DNA of 64,000 bases from assembly GCA_003993805.1 (NCBI GenBank), contig RSEF01000001.1:76558306-76622305 (forward strand). Direction: 5' to 3'. Positions 40,121 to 53,050 of the stretch are shown here, one piece after another (position 1 is the stretch's first letter; the number at the start of each line of letters is the position of its first letter). Source of the stretch: Himantopus leucocephalus. Lineage: Eukaryota > Chordata > Aves > Charadriiformes > Recurvirostridae. Below the pieces are notes generated by a model, which saw only the letters and a program-made list of their open reading frames with translations, made no database searches and was not told the DNA's origin. Position numbers and translations under genes: made by a program.

Positions 40121-40200
40121 GTGTGTGTGTCTGTGTGTATAAGTTCATAATGGTATATATTTATATATTCATGTATATAAATATATAAAAATTACATGTA
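40121..40200. repeat. TG-rich microsatellite followed by AT-rich palindrome
   Basis: GTGTGTGTCTGTGTGTATAA is followed within 20 bases by an AT-only inverted repeat. The arms 40154-40167 and 40174-40187 are 14 bases each and perfectly complementary, around a 6-base loop TTCATG. Confidence 0.9.
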
Positions 40201-43200
40201 TGTAAAACCACTATGTAAAGGACTTGAATGTCACTATTACTCAGCAATGCTCTATTCTTTCTCTGTATTTCAGTCATTTAGTTCTGTAACATTTTATCCC
40301 CACAGTCTACCTTCCGAATGGGAGGGCATTGGGATCCACTTAGTTGACTTACCTGTAGTTATCTTTTTAGACATTTGTAATTCAATCCCCATGCACTGGA
40401 GGAGTGCAATTAAATTGTAGAAATGTAGATCATTACTCGCCAGAAGCCAGGACGCATATCAGTGGAATTCATCACAGCTTAAAAGGTAAAGTCGGGCTGG
40501 TCTGATCCCCAGCTGGATGGTAAAACCTCCAAGGATCACCCAGGTGCTGAGGAAAGTGGTGTTAATGGTTTAACGTGTGTCTTTCTACACTCAGAGTTGC
40601 TGCAGCTCAATGTGCTAGAGATGCTGTTTCTTAGTAAACATAAAACTGTTTTTTTCTGACATCAACAGCTGACTGTGTGCTTCCAGCCGAAACAGTTTTT
40701 GGTCAGCTAAAGGCAAGCCACAGCTAAAGCAAAACAAATAGATGTATGTCTTTTGTAAGAGGCTGTATCCATACTGCCTATAAAACGGTAAGGTATTCAA
40801 GTCCTTCCTTAATATTAAGGAGACAGAATGGGAAAAAACAAAGCTACAGCAGTTATATAGCTATGTCCACAATATTGATTTTTCAGGGTAGTTATATGCA
40901 GCCTGTACTGCAGCCAAATTCTGATCAGATACTTCCATTGGGTCTCTGAATTATATATGTGCTTTGCACCATCTGAATTCACCACATAGTCCCTGCTGTT
41001 ATCCTCATCTACTCTCTAGCATTTATCATGCTTCACTGAAACAGCTTCACAAAAGTAAGTGAAGAGATTTGTATGTATGAGAGAGTGTTTTGATAGCAAA
41101 AGATTGATGAGCCTGACTTCTTATTTTGTAGATGTGTGGCAACCCTTCATTTCACTGGGTTTGTCACTGTTTCTCAGCTCTCCAGAGAACTTTGCTGACT
41201 GTCTCATTAGATCGTCTTCTTAGCATAACTACTTTCTGGGCTCTTCATACTGTGGAAACCATGGAGTAAAATGTGCCTGTTGAAAGAGTGAGAAATAGTA
41301 GATTGCAGAGGTGCAGCATAAGTTGTGTATGTGAGAAGGAAAAGCTTGGCAAGGCAGCTACCCTTTTTGAGGCTGCCAAGAGAAAAAGGCAGGGTGCAGT
41401 TCGACCAGTCAGCTACACCCCTCGTCTCAATTACTAGCCCTCTGCTTTTGGGATCAGACCAGGAAACAGCCTCTACAACTCCCCCACGAGGTGAGTGTTG
41501 CCTCAAGCAGCAGAGCACCAGCGGTGGAAGCTTCATCCGTTTTCTTCACTGGCTTTTCTTATTCGCACACTGACTAGACGACCTCAGTTGCCATTTGGAA
41601 ACTGGTGAGATGACAACTCACAGTGGCCTTTTGTTGTCATTAAATCCTTCCCATTACTCTCACAAAATCAGTCTCATGGGGACACTTTTCTTATTTGTCT
41701 GTTTCTGCCTCTGTGGCCAGAGCAAACGTTTCTCTTTCTGATGCCCTCTACTAAGTACAGAGTCCAGCTCAGTTTTCAACACAGAGTTAAACCGGCTCAG
41801 TTGTTCAGAGATGTATTTTGTACCTTGATTTGATTTGCTTTATCTTCTGTTTGCATATTCTTCTTTTAAATAACAAAAGGCCATGACAAGCTTAGGTTAT
41901 GGCCTGTTGCTCAGTTGGAATTATCTCACCTTATTTTTTTGGCTGCCCTTACTTAATCTGATTTGTGGGGTTCAGAATAAATTGACCTTGTTGGTTGCAA
42001 CTTGAGATAACTGGCTCTTGTTCCCAGCTGTGGAACAAATTATCTTTGTGACCCCCGTATCCTCTTGATTGCTCTTTGAAATGTGCATGGGGGTAATTCT
42101 CTTATATATCTCATCATACAGTGACTGGCTCTGTGACATTTGCTGTAGTCTTAGAAAAATGGGTGCCTTGTTCTTATTATTACTATATATTATAATGCAG
42201 ATTGTCAACCTTCTGTGAGCTGATTAAATCCAACAGAATAACTGTGTTGAACATGTCTCTAGTGCCTTTGAAAACAACTAATCCGGCATGCCACCAAGCT
42301 CTGAAGCTCCAACTGACTATATTTCATCTCACTGAAGACATCTCGCGTGTAGAAATTCTCCACTGTCAGGTGTGTGGGGAGCTGTGTTACAAACGAGAAA
42401 ACCTATCCAGCGGAAAAGGGTTTGCTGACTTAAAGTTGTGTCTTAAGAAAGGTAGTAGGAATGGCAACAAAAGGTAAATGGAATTAAATACTAAGTATTT
42501 CTTTGCTCCACGTGTAAGTATTCCTGGCAGTAGATTATCCAGTTTCATTCCCATTCATTGGGGAAGATGTCCCACTGGTAACAGTCCCTTGTGGTGTGTT
42601 GCCTCACTCATGCATGCAGCCTTACTTGTGGTGTGGATCAGAAGGGAACCATTTATCTCTGATTTGTTTGCAGTTTGGGCTCCATTCCCTGTGGATCCTT
42701 GTGTAGCTTCACCTGTGAATTCCTCGGTCTAAGTCCTTCCTGCTGAAGTTGTATGCCTATTTAGAAAGGAGTGCAGGTTTCATGGAGAGTAACGGAGGGC
42801 TCTGAGTCTGTATTTCTCTTGGTAGGGTGGTAAGGTGATCAAAATTCACATTGGTGTTGCTAATGTCTGTTAAAGAACTCTTGGAGGTAGTTATATGTTC
42901 TTGTGCTGTGAAGAGTGCATGGATCTCAGACGTCTACCTGTATTCAGCATTGCCTCTGAGCTACCAGACATGAACTCCCTCACTTGGCTAGAGGGGTTTT
43001 TGGTTTGGATTTTGTCCTCAGGTTTCCACCCCCCAGCTTTAAAATAGTAGCGTTTAGGTGTTTAAGGCACCCTTGCAGGACCTTATTTGGTTTAATTTTA
43101 AATCAGTTATTTCTTTTGCATCTTGTCCATTTTTTTTCTTTTGGGATGCAATTCCTTCATCCCTTTTCCTTTCCTGCTTAACTTCCAGACATTCTATGTT

Positions 43201-46109
43201 CTTTGGTGCTGAATGCTTTCAGTCTAGAGGCCTGTGGTTCCCCCAGAAGATGTTGAAAAATTTTGTAGCCTGTTACAGGACCATCTGCTGTATAGATGCC
43301 ATATATTACCATTTTGGATACTAATAAAAATAGCACCTTCACTTCCTTCTTGGAAGAGAACCACCTACCTTATTCCTAGCAGGAGATGCGTGAACCTGCT
43401 GTAATGTACAGCACTCTGGGGTTTGTCCACGTCCAGACCGACAAATTGATGTCACTGGGCTTTGGACCAGTTCATAACAGAGGGAGGTATCTGCTGGGCA
43501 CCCCTGAGTTTGCTGACATCGGTAAGAGGAGCGTTTGGCCTGTAGGGTTTTGATGGCTGGCCACCTCCCAGTTGTGAAAGCCGTACCAATAGGTGCTAGT
43601 GGTGCCCAGACCTACCGACTGGTGGGGGCAGCTATTGGCAGGGGGTACCCAGAGGAAAAGTGGCAATCTTAAATTCATGAACGTTTTTGAGCTGTAAACT
43701 GATCTGACAAAGTCAAGTAATGTGATCTTGTCTTTTCATTTGTTCAACTGTGGAAATGAGTCCATGTAAAATGACTTAGAAGTGTGCTTGGGGATCCATA
43801 AACTTTGTGCCACAATTTTAAATTTGTGTCTCATACCTTTTGCTGTACTCTTTTTAATACAACAGCAATACACTGTGCCTCAAAAAGATGTAGATATATT
43901 CTTTCAATTTATGTTTTGAAAACCCTATGAAATTTGGAAGTGATATCCTGAATCTTCAAAACACATAACTAGTCAAATGTAGGTGAATATATCTGTAAGT
44001 TTATTTTCTCAAGTAACATAATTTAAAAAACAAATTATAGATAATATTATTGTGTCTCTCAAATTTATTTTATAACTTGTTCTAAGTTATTAATATTTCC
44101 AGGAGCTACACTGGCAAGTATTCAAATATTTGTTCAGGGAATCTAAATGAACTATCTAAAGTGAAGGGTGATCTTTCCTCTCTTTCCATTTTCTCCAATA
44201 GGCTATTTCACATATTTCAGATTACATAAAATGGAAAAATCCTCTTCTTTCAGGTTCCTTTATTGACTTCTTTGCGTGCGTACCAGAGATAGATCGGTCC
44301 AATTTATTCTTTGCTGAGAACTAGCTCTGAAAGCAGTCAGCAAAAGGGCATGTGGGAATGTCCATGCATTTTTCTGCATTTTTTTTAAACTAATCTTTCA
44401 GGGGAAAAAGACTACTCTACTTTGTTTAATGTTTTTTTGGCAAAAGAGAAAGGCATCTTCAGGCCTCAGACTGTATATCAAGAAATGTCAATTTTCTTTT
44501 TGCCTTTCTAGGCACTGCCAAGAACGATTGGCTGTTCCTTTCTCCATCCCTTCTGCATTCAGTCCACTCATGCAGTGCTCCATTATCTCTTCTTACTAAT
44601 AATGTATACAGTGAAACTTGTTTTCTTAATCTACTCTGATACCCTATTCTCTGAAGGTAGCAGGATTTGAATTTATATCGTCTGATGATCTCCACTGCAT
44701 TGTCTTCCTCTGCAAAGGTTGCAAGCAGGCTGTTCAAGCCTGCTGAACCTCCCTGTGGTTCATTATCCCCTCTGTTTCCAGCAATTGTTTCCCAGAAGGC
44801 AGGTCCATGACCCAAAGACAGTCAGGGAGTCCTCTGGGCCAGCCAGCAATGCCACTGCAACTGAAGTCCCAAAGGGAAAGACATTTTAGGTTGTTCCCAC
44901 AATCCAGCAAAAATGCTTCCTCTTGACCAATTATTTTCTTCAGGGCTTGCCTTCTCTGCTCTCTTTCTAAAGCCTTTTTCTTAAAATTGGGAACGAACCT
45001 GTTGACCCTAGTCCCTCCATCATGATTGTTTTATCTCTCTGTGCTATTTTGTGCTACTTCAGCATTGCAAAATAATCGGTAGAGTTGCTCAGACAGCTAG
45101 TGGGGAAAGAGGTCGGTTAAAATAGAAGTATGGAAACTTTCTGACCTGGACTTCGAACTCTGCTTAGTTTACATGTTTGCTGGCATGGGAATTTAGATAT
45201 CAGTATTGCTCGATCTGGATATTGCTACAGAGTTTAGATCTGAAAAGGATCCAAATTTGAGGGATGGTCAGACCTAGTGTTTCCGATCTGCTTATGAGAG
45301 ATACGTGTTCCAGCTGTGAAATTTGAAACTTTGTTTATATTCCAATTTCTTTCCATAGTTTTGAACCCTTCTCTGACAATAACAAAATTCCGGTAAAGGG
45401 ACGCTGGAACAGAAACATCTCTATCTTCAACCGTTTCTTCAGCCACCTTGTTACCGTGACATGAGCACACTTGGTACATAATCCTTGCATTGATGGAAGG
45501 CTGAAACTTGCACCTACCCACTAACACATGCATTGACCAATAACATATTTCTGGCCAAATCCTGCGTGTTTAGCACTCCAGGCCTCACTGGAGTTACACT
45601 GAGGAGAGCGCTGGGCCCAGAGGGTCTGTTCATTGTTGTTTTGAAATTCAAAGGAGAAAGAAAGTTGATTATGTCAGCATCTTCTTCAAGCCATAATTCT
45701 TCTTGATGCTTCCTTTAGAAAATTTTCAAGATGACAGGAATTCTTTTAAATTCTATTTCATCATATATCAAAGCATTGGCCATGCTATTCTACTATTTTA
45801 AAAGATGCAACCATAGTAAAACTATCTATAAGAAAAGTTTTGAGAAAAAAATTCCAAGTTCATAAAGATCCTTTTGTGTGAGTATCTTAAATTCAGAACA
45901 GTCTACTTTTTTTTCTGTTGTTCTAATGTTATTCTAAAATTAAATTGTCTGGAAATACATCTGGAAAACAAGACTTCTCATAGATAAGAGCAAAGTTTGA
46001 AATTCTAAATATTTTTCACTCTTGCAGTTATAATCCACTCTTTGACATAGTTCTTACCTGACCTGCTCTGGTCAATACCTCTAACCTGTCACCAACCATA
46101 TTTCACATA

Positions 46110-46275
46110 TGAATCTCAAATAAGGGCCTATGCCATTTGCTCTATTTACAAATAAAAGACAGGCTCAGAGAGCTGAAGTGATTTTACCAAAGTCACACAG
46201 TAGGAAAAACACTCCAGGACTCCTGGCTGGAGAGTGTCCAGAATCTGTATACCACAATGTTTTGCCTTACTTTTT
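46110..46275 (-). mobile_element. MIR-like SINE relic
   Basis: The plus strand resembles a reversed MIR (tRNA-derived CORE-SINE). It has TATTTACAAATAAAAGACAG, then GCTCAGAGAGCTGAAGTG, ACCAAAGTCACACAGTAGG and GGACTCCTGGCTGGAGAGTG, in the family order. This is the best preserved of the MIR-like copies here. MIR activity predates the split of mammals and birds, so copies in birds are old and rare. Confidence 0.65.
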
Positions 46276-48780
46276 TACCCTTTATTAGCAATCTAAACAT
46301 TTCACTGTATCTTCACATTTATGATAGATTGAATACATGGGGATCAATTTCTATGATGCAGTTTTGTGTGGGATTCAAGGGGTTACCCTGAAGAGTAAGA
46401 GGAGGGGACTGTTTATCTTTCTTTTATTGTCTAGTAAAATTTTCAAGGCCTTGTATACCAAAAAGAGCTGCCAGGGTAACTACAACACAGACACATTTAC
46501 CATTTACCTTCACCTCTGGTGACCTAGCTCTGTGGTTGAGAAGCATGGCAGCAGACCATACCGTCTCCTATTATGGTCTCCTCATCTCGATATCTGGCCC
46601 TATGCGAGTAGTCTCTTTTCAGTGTGTGATAACCAGGCAGTCTCAGCCTTCTAGGGTGAAGTTCCCTGTTTTTTATCACAATGTAGAGAGTACATTTCCA
46701 ATAAATAGTAGAAGATGTCAGAGGATGTGACTGAGGTGTACTTGAACCAAGCAAGTCAACTCCACTAATAAATTAAGGCTCAGGAATCCTGATGGGGTCG
46801 ATAAGCATTACTGTCTTTTCAAATGAGCAATCACAGCCTGATACCAGTGTAGACAGAAGTTTTGTAGCAGAGCCCAAAGCAGACTCTGATCTTTCAATTC
46901 CTAGATACATTTCTTAATATTTCTTAGTGGGCTTAGATAAACTTGAAAAGAGATCTTTTCCCTTCTGCTGAGAAACTGTCCCTGTAAACCATCACTGGAG
47001 CAGTTTCCATGTACTAGATCATTTTAGGTATGTAAATTGGAAAAAGAAACATCAGTCATTTATTTGGGGGGGGAAGCCATCACTATTCTCACTATTATGA
47101 TTTCACAGACGGATGAACTTGCACATCCAATTCAGTACAACTTCCAGCACTGCCAACTAAGACAGAGAAATGACAGCAGTTCTTGGGTGTATTTTCTGTT
47201 CTCTATGTGCAGCGTTGAGTCTGGGAGAAGTTTTTTCTTAGGGCAAAGATCCACCAAGGACAGGAAAAGAACACTGGAGCAACTGTGATCTCAGTGAGAA
47301 AGCTACAGAGCTTAGTTTCAATATGCTATATTTAAAAATGCACTTGACTTGCCCTCCTCCCATCACCAGATAAGTATTTTTATTTAAAATATGAAAGAAT
47401 TTTGTTTGAATATGAAATCATGTTAAGCATTATACAAGGTGATCTTTTCAGGATGGGTAACTGACTTGCTATGGACAAGAAACAATTGTCAGAGGGAAAG
47501 AATCAAAACCAGGGACTGGAGACAAGAGGGTTTATGTGCTTTTGGCTTTCCTATTTACCAGAAACCGCTGACATTAGAAGTAAGAACATAATTTGCTTTC
47601 ATTGTCTAGTCAATCCTTTTCCTTTCAAGATATGATGCTAATTATGGAGCTATCCTTTTCTGCAGCCCTTTCTAAGTTCTCATTATTGTGAGTGAGAAAA
47701 GGAAATATCCAGCCCTAATGTGATGATGCAAGTTTGTGCATGCTGCCGTTACAGGAAAATTCTCCATATGAAAAGGGAATTAACAAGCCACAGGGAGATT
47801 TTCTTTGAGACTTTTTTCTGCATAGAGGCCAAAATTTGAGGTGTGCCAAGTATTACTGCTCTAATCCTGTCTGGTGCTAGCTATTTGCTCAACACTGGAT
47901 AGAATATATGGAAGAGAAAGTAAATCAGTGCCAAAGAACTTGATTTAAGTAACATACTTTGAACTCTTCTGGTAAGTACCTTGGAAAGAATGGTTGTTGA
48001 CTTGGCAAGAAGGTGATTTTTTTTGACTGAATTGGAAGGGAGAAGATGCCTATATGGAAGGGTAGAGAAAGAAAATACACAGGCCTTAAATGGTGTGATT
48101 AGTTTAGTCGTAAGAGTGCAAGTCAGGTTAATGGACCCAAGGTGGCGGCAGACTTTGGGGAGAAGCAGCTCAGCATGAGTTGACAAAGCCTTTGAAGTCA
48201 GTACTGGCAATTTTTGTTGCTATCCTTATTGAAAAATTTATAAATTAATTTTAAAAAGGGATGTGATTGGTTTGAAGGAATGGCTGAGCATGTAACTTTT
48301 AGTTCATGCCTTCCTGAGTGTGGAATTAGGCAGAAAGAGCACACCACTGTAGGGCTTAGAGTGAAAAATTGAGTTGGCTAGTGTGGATGCTTGAACAGGG
48401 AGGAACAACTAGGATACAATTTGTAAGAAAAAGCTTTTCATGATTTAATGCATCCAAAACCAGTCAACACTCCCATCCCCCCAACATTTAACTGAAGTAC
48501 TCTCGATGTTCACAAAATTTTTAATTCAACAAAACTAGACAAAAATAGTAGTTGCTTTTGAATAAGCATCTTGATGTAGGTTAGTCATTCTGGTAGGAAC
48601 AGTACCCTCATCTCTTTCAATTTATGTAGCCCAGAGGAAGGGAACATAGTTTTTTGATAGGAACTGCTTTTTGATTTTTTTTCTTTTTCAATCCCAGGGA
48701 TCATCAGATGGTTCCTGCCCTCTTTTCAAGGGCAGAATCTCTGGGTGAGAGAGGTTATACAGGCAAATATTTAAAACTCT
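46276..48780. other. Non-coding sequence
   Basis: No gene was recognised. A weak MIR-like stretch may lie at 47080-47125. Open frames are short and unremarkable. Confidence 0.6.
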
Positions 48781-48850
48781 TCACAGAATTGCAAGATAAC
48801 CTAGGTTGGAAGGGACCTATGAATGTTATCTAGTTTACTCCCCACTCAGA
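48781..48850 (-). mobile_element. CR1 LINE 3' end, old and degenerate
   Basis: TCACAGAATTGCAAGATAAC followed by CTAGGTTGGAAGGGACCTAT and TATCTAGTTTACTCCCCACT matches the reversed CR1 3' end, with more substitutions than the other copies. About 70 bases are recognisable. Confidence 0.75.
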
Positions 48851-51149
48851 GGAGGGAAAGCTAACATCGTGTTCCAGAAAAGGGTGTTCCTTTTCCTGTC
48901 TTGTGCTACAAGCTATACTTTCTTTAAAGCATACACTATCCATGTAGAAGAAGAAAGAAACCAGTTAAAAATGCTTTTATCAGCTAATACTTGTGTGTCT
49001 GTGTGTTTAAATTATGCAGTACCATCGCTTCACTTTGTGAGTAGTGATGACATACAGAAGTCAAGATTTATTTTCAAGATGTGACACAAGATCTCTTCCT
49101 GAACTGATTGTCCATGTTTTAGTGTGTCCTGTAAATGTTAGTCATTGCCATATCCACACTGTAGTTTAGCATAAGCTTTAAAAAACTCTTGAGATAGTCT
49201 CAGTGATCACCTTGGCAATTTTATTATGTGGTTTCATGCATACTTAGGTCATCTTTTTCTCTCTCTCTGCAGTCACAAGACTTAAAACCTGTGAGAATGA
49301 AATGTTCATCTTTAAGTACTTTTTTGATCCAGGACACGAGACCTCAAGAAAATGTCTCTGTAATGAGACTGATAGGAAGCTGGTCTCCAAGAATTCCAGC
49401 GGTAGCTTTTACAAATCACTGCTTACCCACCAATAGAATAAAGTCAGCAATTCTTTTCAGACAGTTGGGCAATTAGGTAGGCTTGGTCACGGCTAGTCCA
49501 ATATGGATTCACTGTGGCTTTTAGATGAGATGATCAATGTTAATTTTTCATCTTTCTGCCTGCTGTCTCCAAGATGTGGAGTTTGGGCTTCCAGTATGCC
49601 AGGAGTTGTATACATATTTAATAAGATATGCCACAGAAATGTGAAAAAAGATTAGAGGTCAATAAAATGTTATCCCTTGCATCCAGTCAAGGGAACAGAA
49701 GCGTAATTCAGATCCCAACGTTCCTGAAAACATATAGGGAATGATTTTTATTAACTTCAGTAAACTATGGTAGAGGTCTTAACTAATTTATTTGCTCAGG
49801 ATCAAAAGGAGGAAGACTGAGGCAGTGTGAAAACTGAACTTAGTCTCAGTGCAGGTCTTTAGGCATGAATTTCTATGTATTCTAGTCATGTCCTGCTCTA
49901 TATCTTTGTATTTGAAAAAAAAACAAAAATTCAAAAAAGTGCCTTTCAACAGTCTTATTGATACGTTCACCAGTCCTTGGGAGTTTCTGGAAACTTTCCC
50001 TAACTACTACTGAAGTCTGCCATTGGTGCACATTCACTTCATGTAATTAGAAGCAGCTTATTTCCTTCTTGGAACTTCATAGCCACAATAATTGCATGTT
50101 GAAAACACCACGCTTTTTGTGTTCAGAGTTCAGATTGGGTCACAGAAGCAACTGGATCAAATCCATGAAGAACCATGTGTGAAAAGTGTACAGCCTTTCT
50201 GCCTCTAAGTTGAAAAGCATGCTGTGGCTGTAAATCAAGCACAGATGATAGATTAAGAGACATCATCTGCAGCTGGAGTTGTTGGTCAGCCGAGTGGTGT
50301 GGCCAAGAACATGACTTCTCAAGCCACATGAAAGCCCCATGGTGATGCAGATCTGAGGTTTGCAAACCCCACCAAGGTGGTGCATTGTTTCTCAGAAAGC
50401 ATTTGCATTAGAGACTTTTCTTTGAGATACAGTGACTGGTTGTCTGAAATTTCTTTCTGGAGGCTTAGGGAGCCTCAGGGTGACGTTCCACCCCTTCCTC
50501 AGTGACTAGTGACATGGAGTGCCCGGCCTCAGCTGATTTAACACCAGGCGGCATCATGTAATCTGAGGAGGCTAATGGGGAGGTCAGCAACTAACTTTCC
50601 CTGCTGGATCGCCAAGTAAGCACAGAGCGGGACACAGCCGTAAGGATCTCTGTGCCATCTAAACGGGAAACAGACATTCAAATGTGTGAATGGAAGTAAA
50701 TGAGCTCTGGACAATATAGACATTATTTTCTGACTTGAGACCTGGGCTAGACAGGCAGAAGGAGCAGCTCATGGAACCCAAAGCACATGGCACGCTTCCA
50801 TCTAAAATATAGTGACTGCTTTGGGAACATGGGTACTGAACGAGACACTGCTTTTTCCTCCTGGTCACTGAGACAATACTATGAGTTGTCAGTGCATTAT
50901 ATTGGCTCTGACCTCTGTATTTCATTTAGCCTTCTTACAAGTTACGTTGAAGATTTTTCAACAAATCTCCACAGCCTCCTTTACCTTAAAGGAGTCATTT
51001 CAGTATACTAAGGAAAAAAACCAAACAAACTCAACAACAAATATCTTAATCCTCAGACTCTTAAAACAGAAAATAAATATTAAGAAATTTTAAAATTCAT
51101 TTTAAATTCATTATTGTTCCCTTTACTCATCCTTGAATATGGAACACTG

Positions 51150-51285
51150 ACTAGACCAGCAGTTAGTAACCTTGGACTACTCACACGATCTGTGAGATCA
51201 TGACATGCTCTGTGCAACTATCTTAAAAAAGCAACTTGTTTTAATAAAGGGTTATGGGAGTCCATGAGGATGTCTGAGAATACGG
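51150..51285. mobile_element. Possible hAT-type DNA transposon relic
   Basis: CCAGCAGTTAGTAACCTTGG at the left and GGGTTATGGGAGTCCATGAG further right loosely recall the ends and body of old hAT elements of the MER5/Charlie type (cagtggttctcaacctt and gggggtccgtga). No complete terminal inverted repeat was confirmed. Confidence 0.2.
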
Positions 51286-52784
51286 GGCATACTGATCAGA
51301 AGTTAACACTAGAGAACTACAGAGTATATGAAATTGTGTATGATCTCACAAAAAAGGTTGGAATGGCTGTCCCAAAGATATTTTCTTTTTAATGTATTTG
51401 TGAGTAATAGCTGTCTTAGGCAGCTATCTAGGTATTTTCACTGAGCTCATAACAGTAATATCTAAATTAAAGCATGGTGGGGATTGCTTTTTGTAAAAGT
51501 TTTCTAAATGTTTCAATTCAAAACCAAACCCACCCCAAAAATCACTAACTTTTTGCATCAACAATTTTCAAGTTTTTCCTTGAATAGGACAAAGACATTA
51601 AAACAGCCCAGAATTTGGTGGTGCAAACTTTGGGCCAACACATGGGCAAAGTGTGGCAGAACATCTGTCCTATCGTGTTACGGATGTGTTCGGTACCTTC
51701 TGGATTTCTGTCTGTAGCCATCTCAAATCCCAAGAAATGCTCAAGGGCTACAAAGGTAAATTAAACACCGTAATCTTTCAGTCTCCAGCTCTTTTTTCTA
51801 CTGATATCCGTTTGCAAAAATTGGAGGGGCAGTAGGTTCTGTTGTGAAGATTGTCTGAAACCAGGCTGGTAACTAACTCTTTGCTTCAACAGGATGAAAA
51901 ACCTAGCCCAGAAGTGAAGACCTGATGGCCTGCTACCAAAACATACCATCTCTTCTTTCCTCCCCGCAGTAATAATTACTTCAAAGGAATCTGAGATTAA
52001 ACCTCAGATAACAGCTCATCACTATGTGTAAATGTCAGAGTCCTTCAGAGAGCTTTAATTAGCTTCTTTTCTAGGAAGTCTGAAGATCTCTCTCCTCCCT
52101 ACCTTTCTCCATCTCTAAAATAACATTTTGTTGTTTGTCTGATGTCATTCCTGGTATGTTTCTATTGAGTTATAAACTTTGAATGTTTTAGCTCCACACC
52201 AGAGAAACACTGTCCTTCAGAGAAAGTTCCTAAAGGAAGCTGCAGGCTTTTTGCATTTAGTGTGGTTATCTCAAATACTGAAAAACACAGAAAATAAGGA
52301 AAAGGCAACTCATGAGTCTATGAAAATAAATTTTGTATTTATAGAACTTATCCAACATTCTTTGTTCTTTTCAGTTCACGCAGACATATCATTCTTTTGT
52401 TTATGGATTTCTGTTAAATACATTTTGGCATAATAAAACTATGTGTATTTAATATTTTTGATAACACTCCCTGCTCTGGCACTTAATTCTGTTTTAAAGA
52501 GGGGAAATACGCCCTGCTTTCAGAGTGCAAAAATGAAATAATTTGGATTGGAGAAGATATAAACTTCTATCCCAGATTTTTACTGAATTGAGTTGAACAT
52601 TTACATGAGTGTGGCTGAGATTATATCTGTCCTTAGGAGGTACAAGATTTTTGGATACCAAGTGTCAATGTTAAGTGTTCTAGCAAAGGCTTTTGTGTGG
52701 AACTACAGAAAGCTCTGAACAGAGAAACCCTAAGAACAAAAAGAAACTTGTTTGGATTTTTTTTTTAAACCAGTTTTGGTGTTT

Positions 52785-52786
<2 letters not shown>

Positions 52787-52823
<37 letters not shown>

Positions 52824-52854
52824 NTTGTTTTGTTTTGTTTTGTTTTTTTTTTTT
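52787..52854. repeat. Poly-T tract with TTTTG repeats and a lone N
   Basis: There are 37 T, then N at 52824, then about four TTTTG-type units and a further T run. This is low-complexity sequence, and the lone N shows that the assembler closed the tract without resolving its length. Confidence 0.95.
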
Positions 52855-52934
52855 AAAGCAGAAGCTGAATATAACTTAGAGCTTCAAATGAGTTTTCTGG
52901 ATTTTTGAAAGCAGAAATCAGTGACTCAGAGGAT

Positions 52935-53050
52935 GTGTTCTGTAGCTGGCATTTCACAAGACACTGTGATGACTTTAGACAAGTGATTTACCTTTTCTAT
53001 GTCCGCTGTCCTCATTTATTGAAAAGGAAAAAGACATTGGGGGTGATGAT
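52935..53050 (+). mobile_element. MIR-like SINE relic
   Basis: The series GTAGCTGGCATTTCACAAGA, GTGATGACTTTAGACAAGTG, ATTTACCTTTTCTATGTCCG and CTCATTTATTGAAAAGG follows the MIR core (gtgaccttgggcaagtcactta, then cctcatctgtaaaatgg) with many substitutions. Forward orientation. Confidence 0.55.

Larger units (their letters stand above)
35971..46109. other. Non-coding sequence
   Basis: About 10 kb without a recognisable gene. The longest open frame in the window (184 codons, minus, 36944-37498) lies here, but it has no known domain or motif. Other contents are one MIR-like relic near 38310 and the TG/AT repeat at 40121-40200. Confidence 0.65.

Noticed and set aside
44459..44815. 118-codon minus-strand frame with mixed, protein-like composition
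   Set aside because: No known family was recognised, and I see no splice signals or polyadenylation signal that would support a gene.
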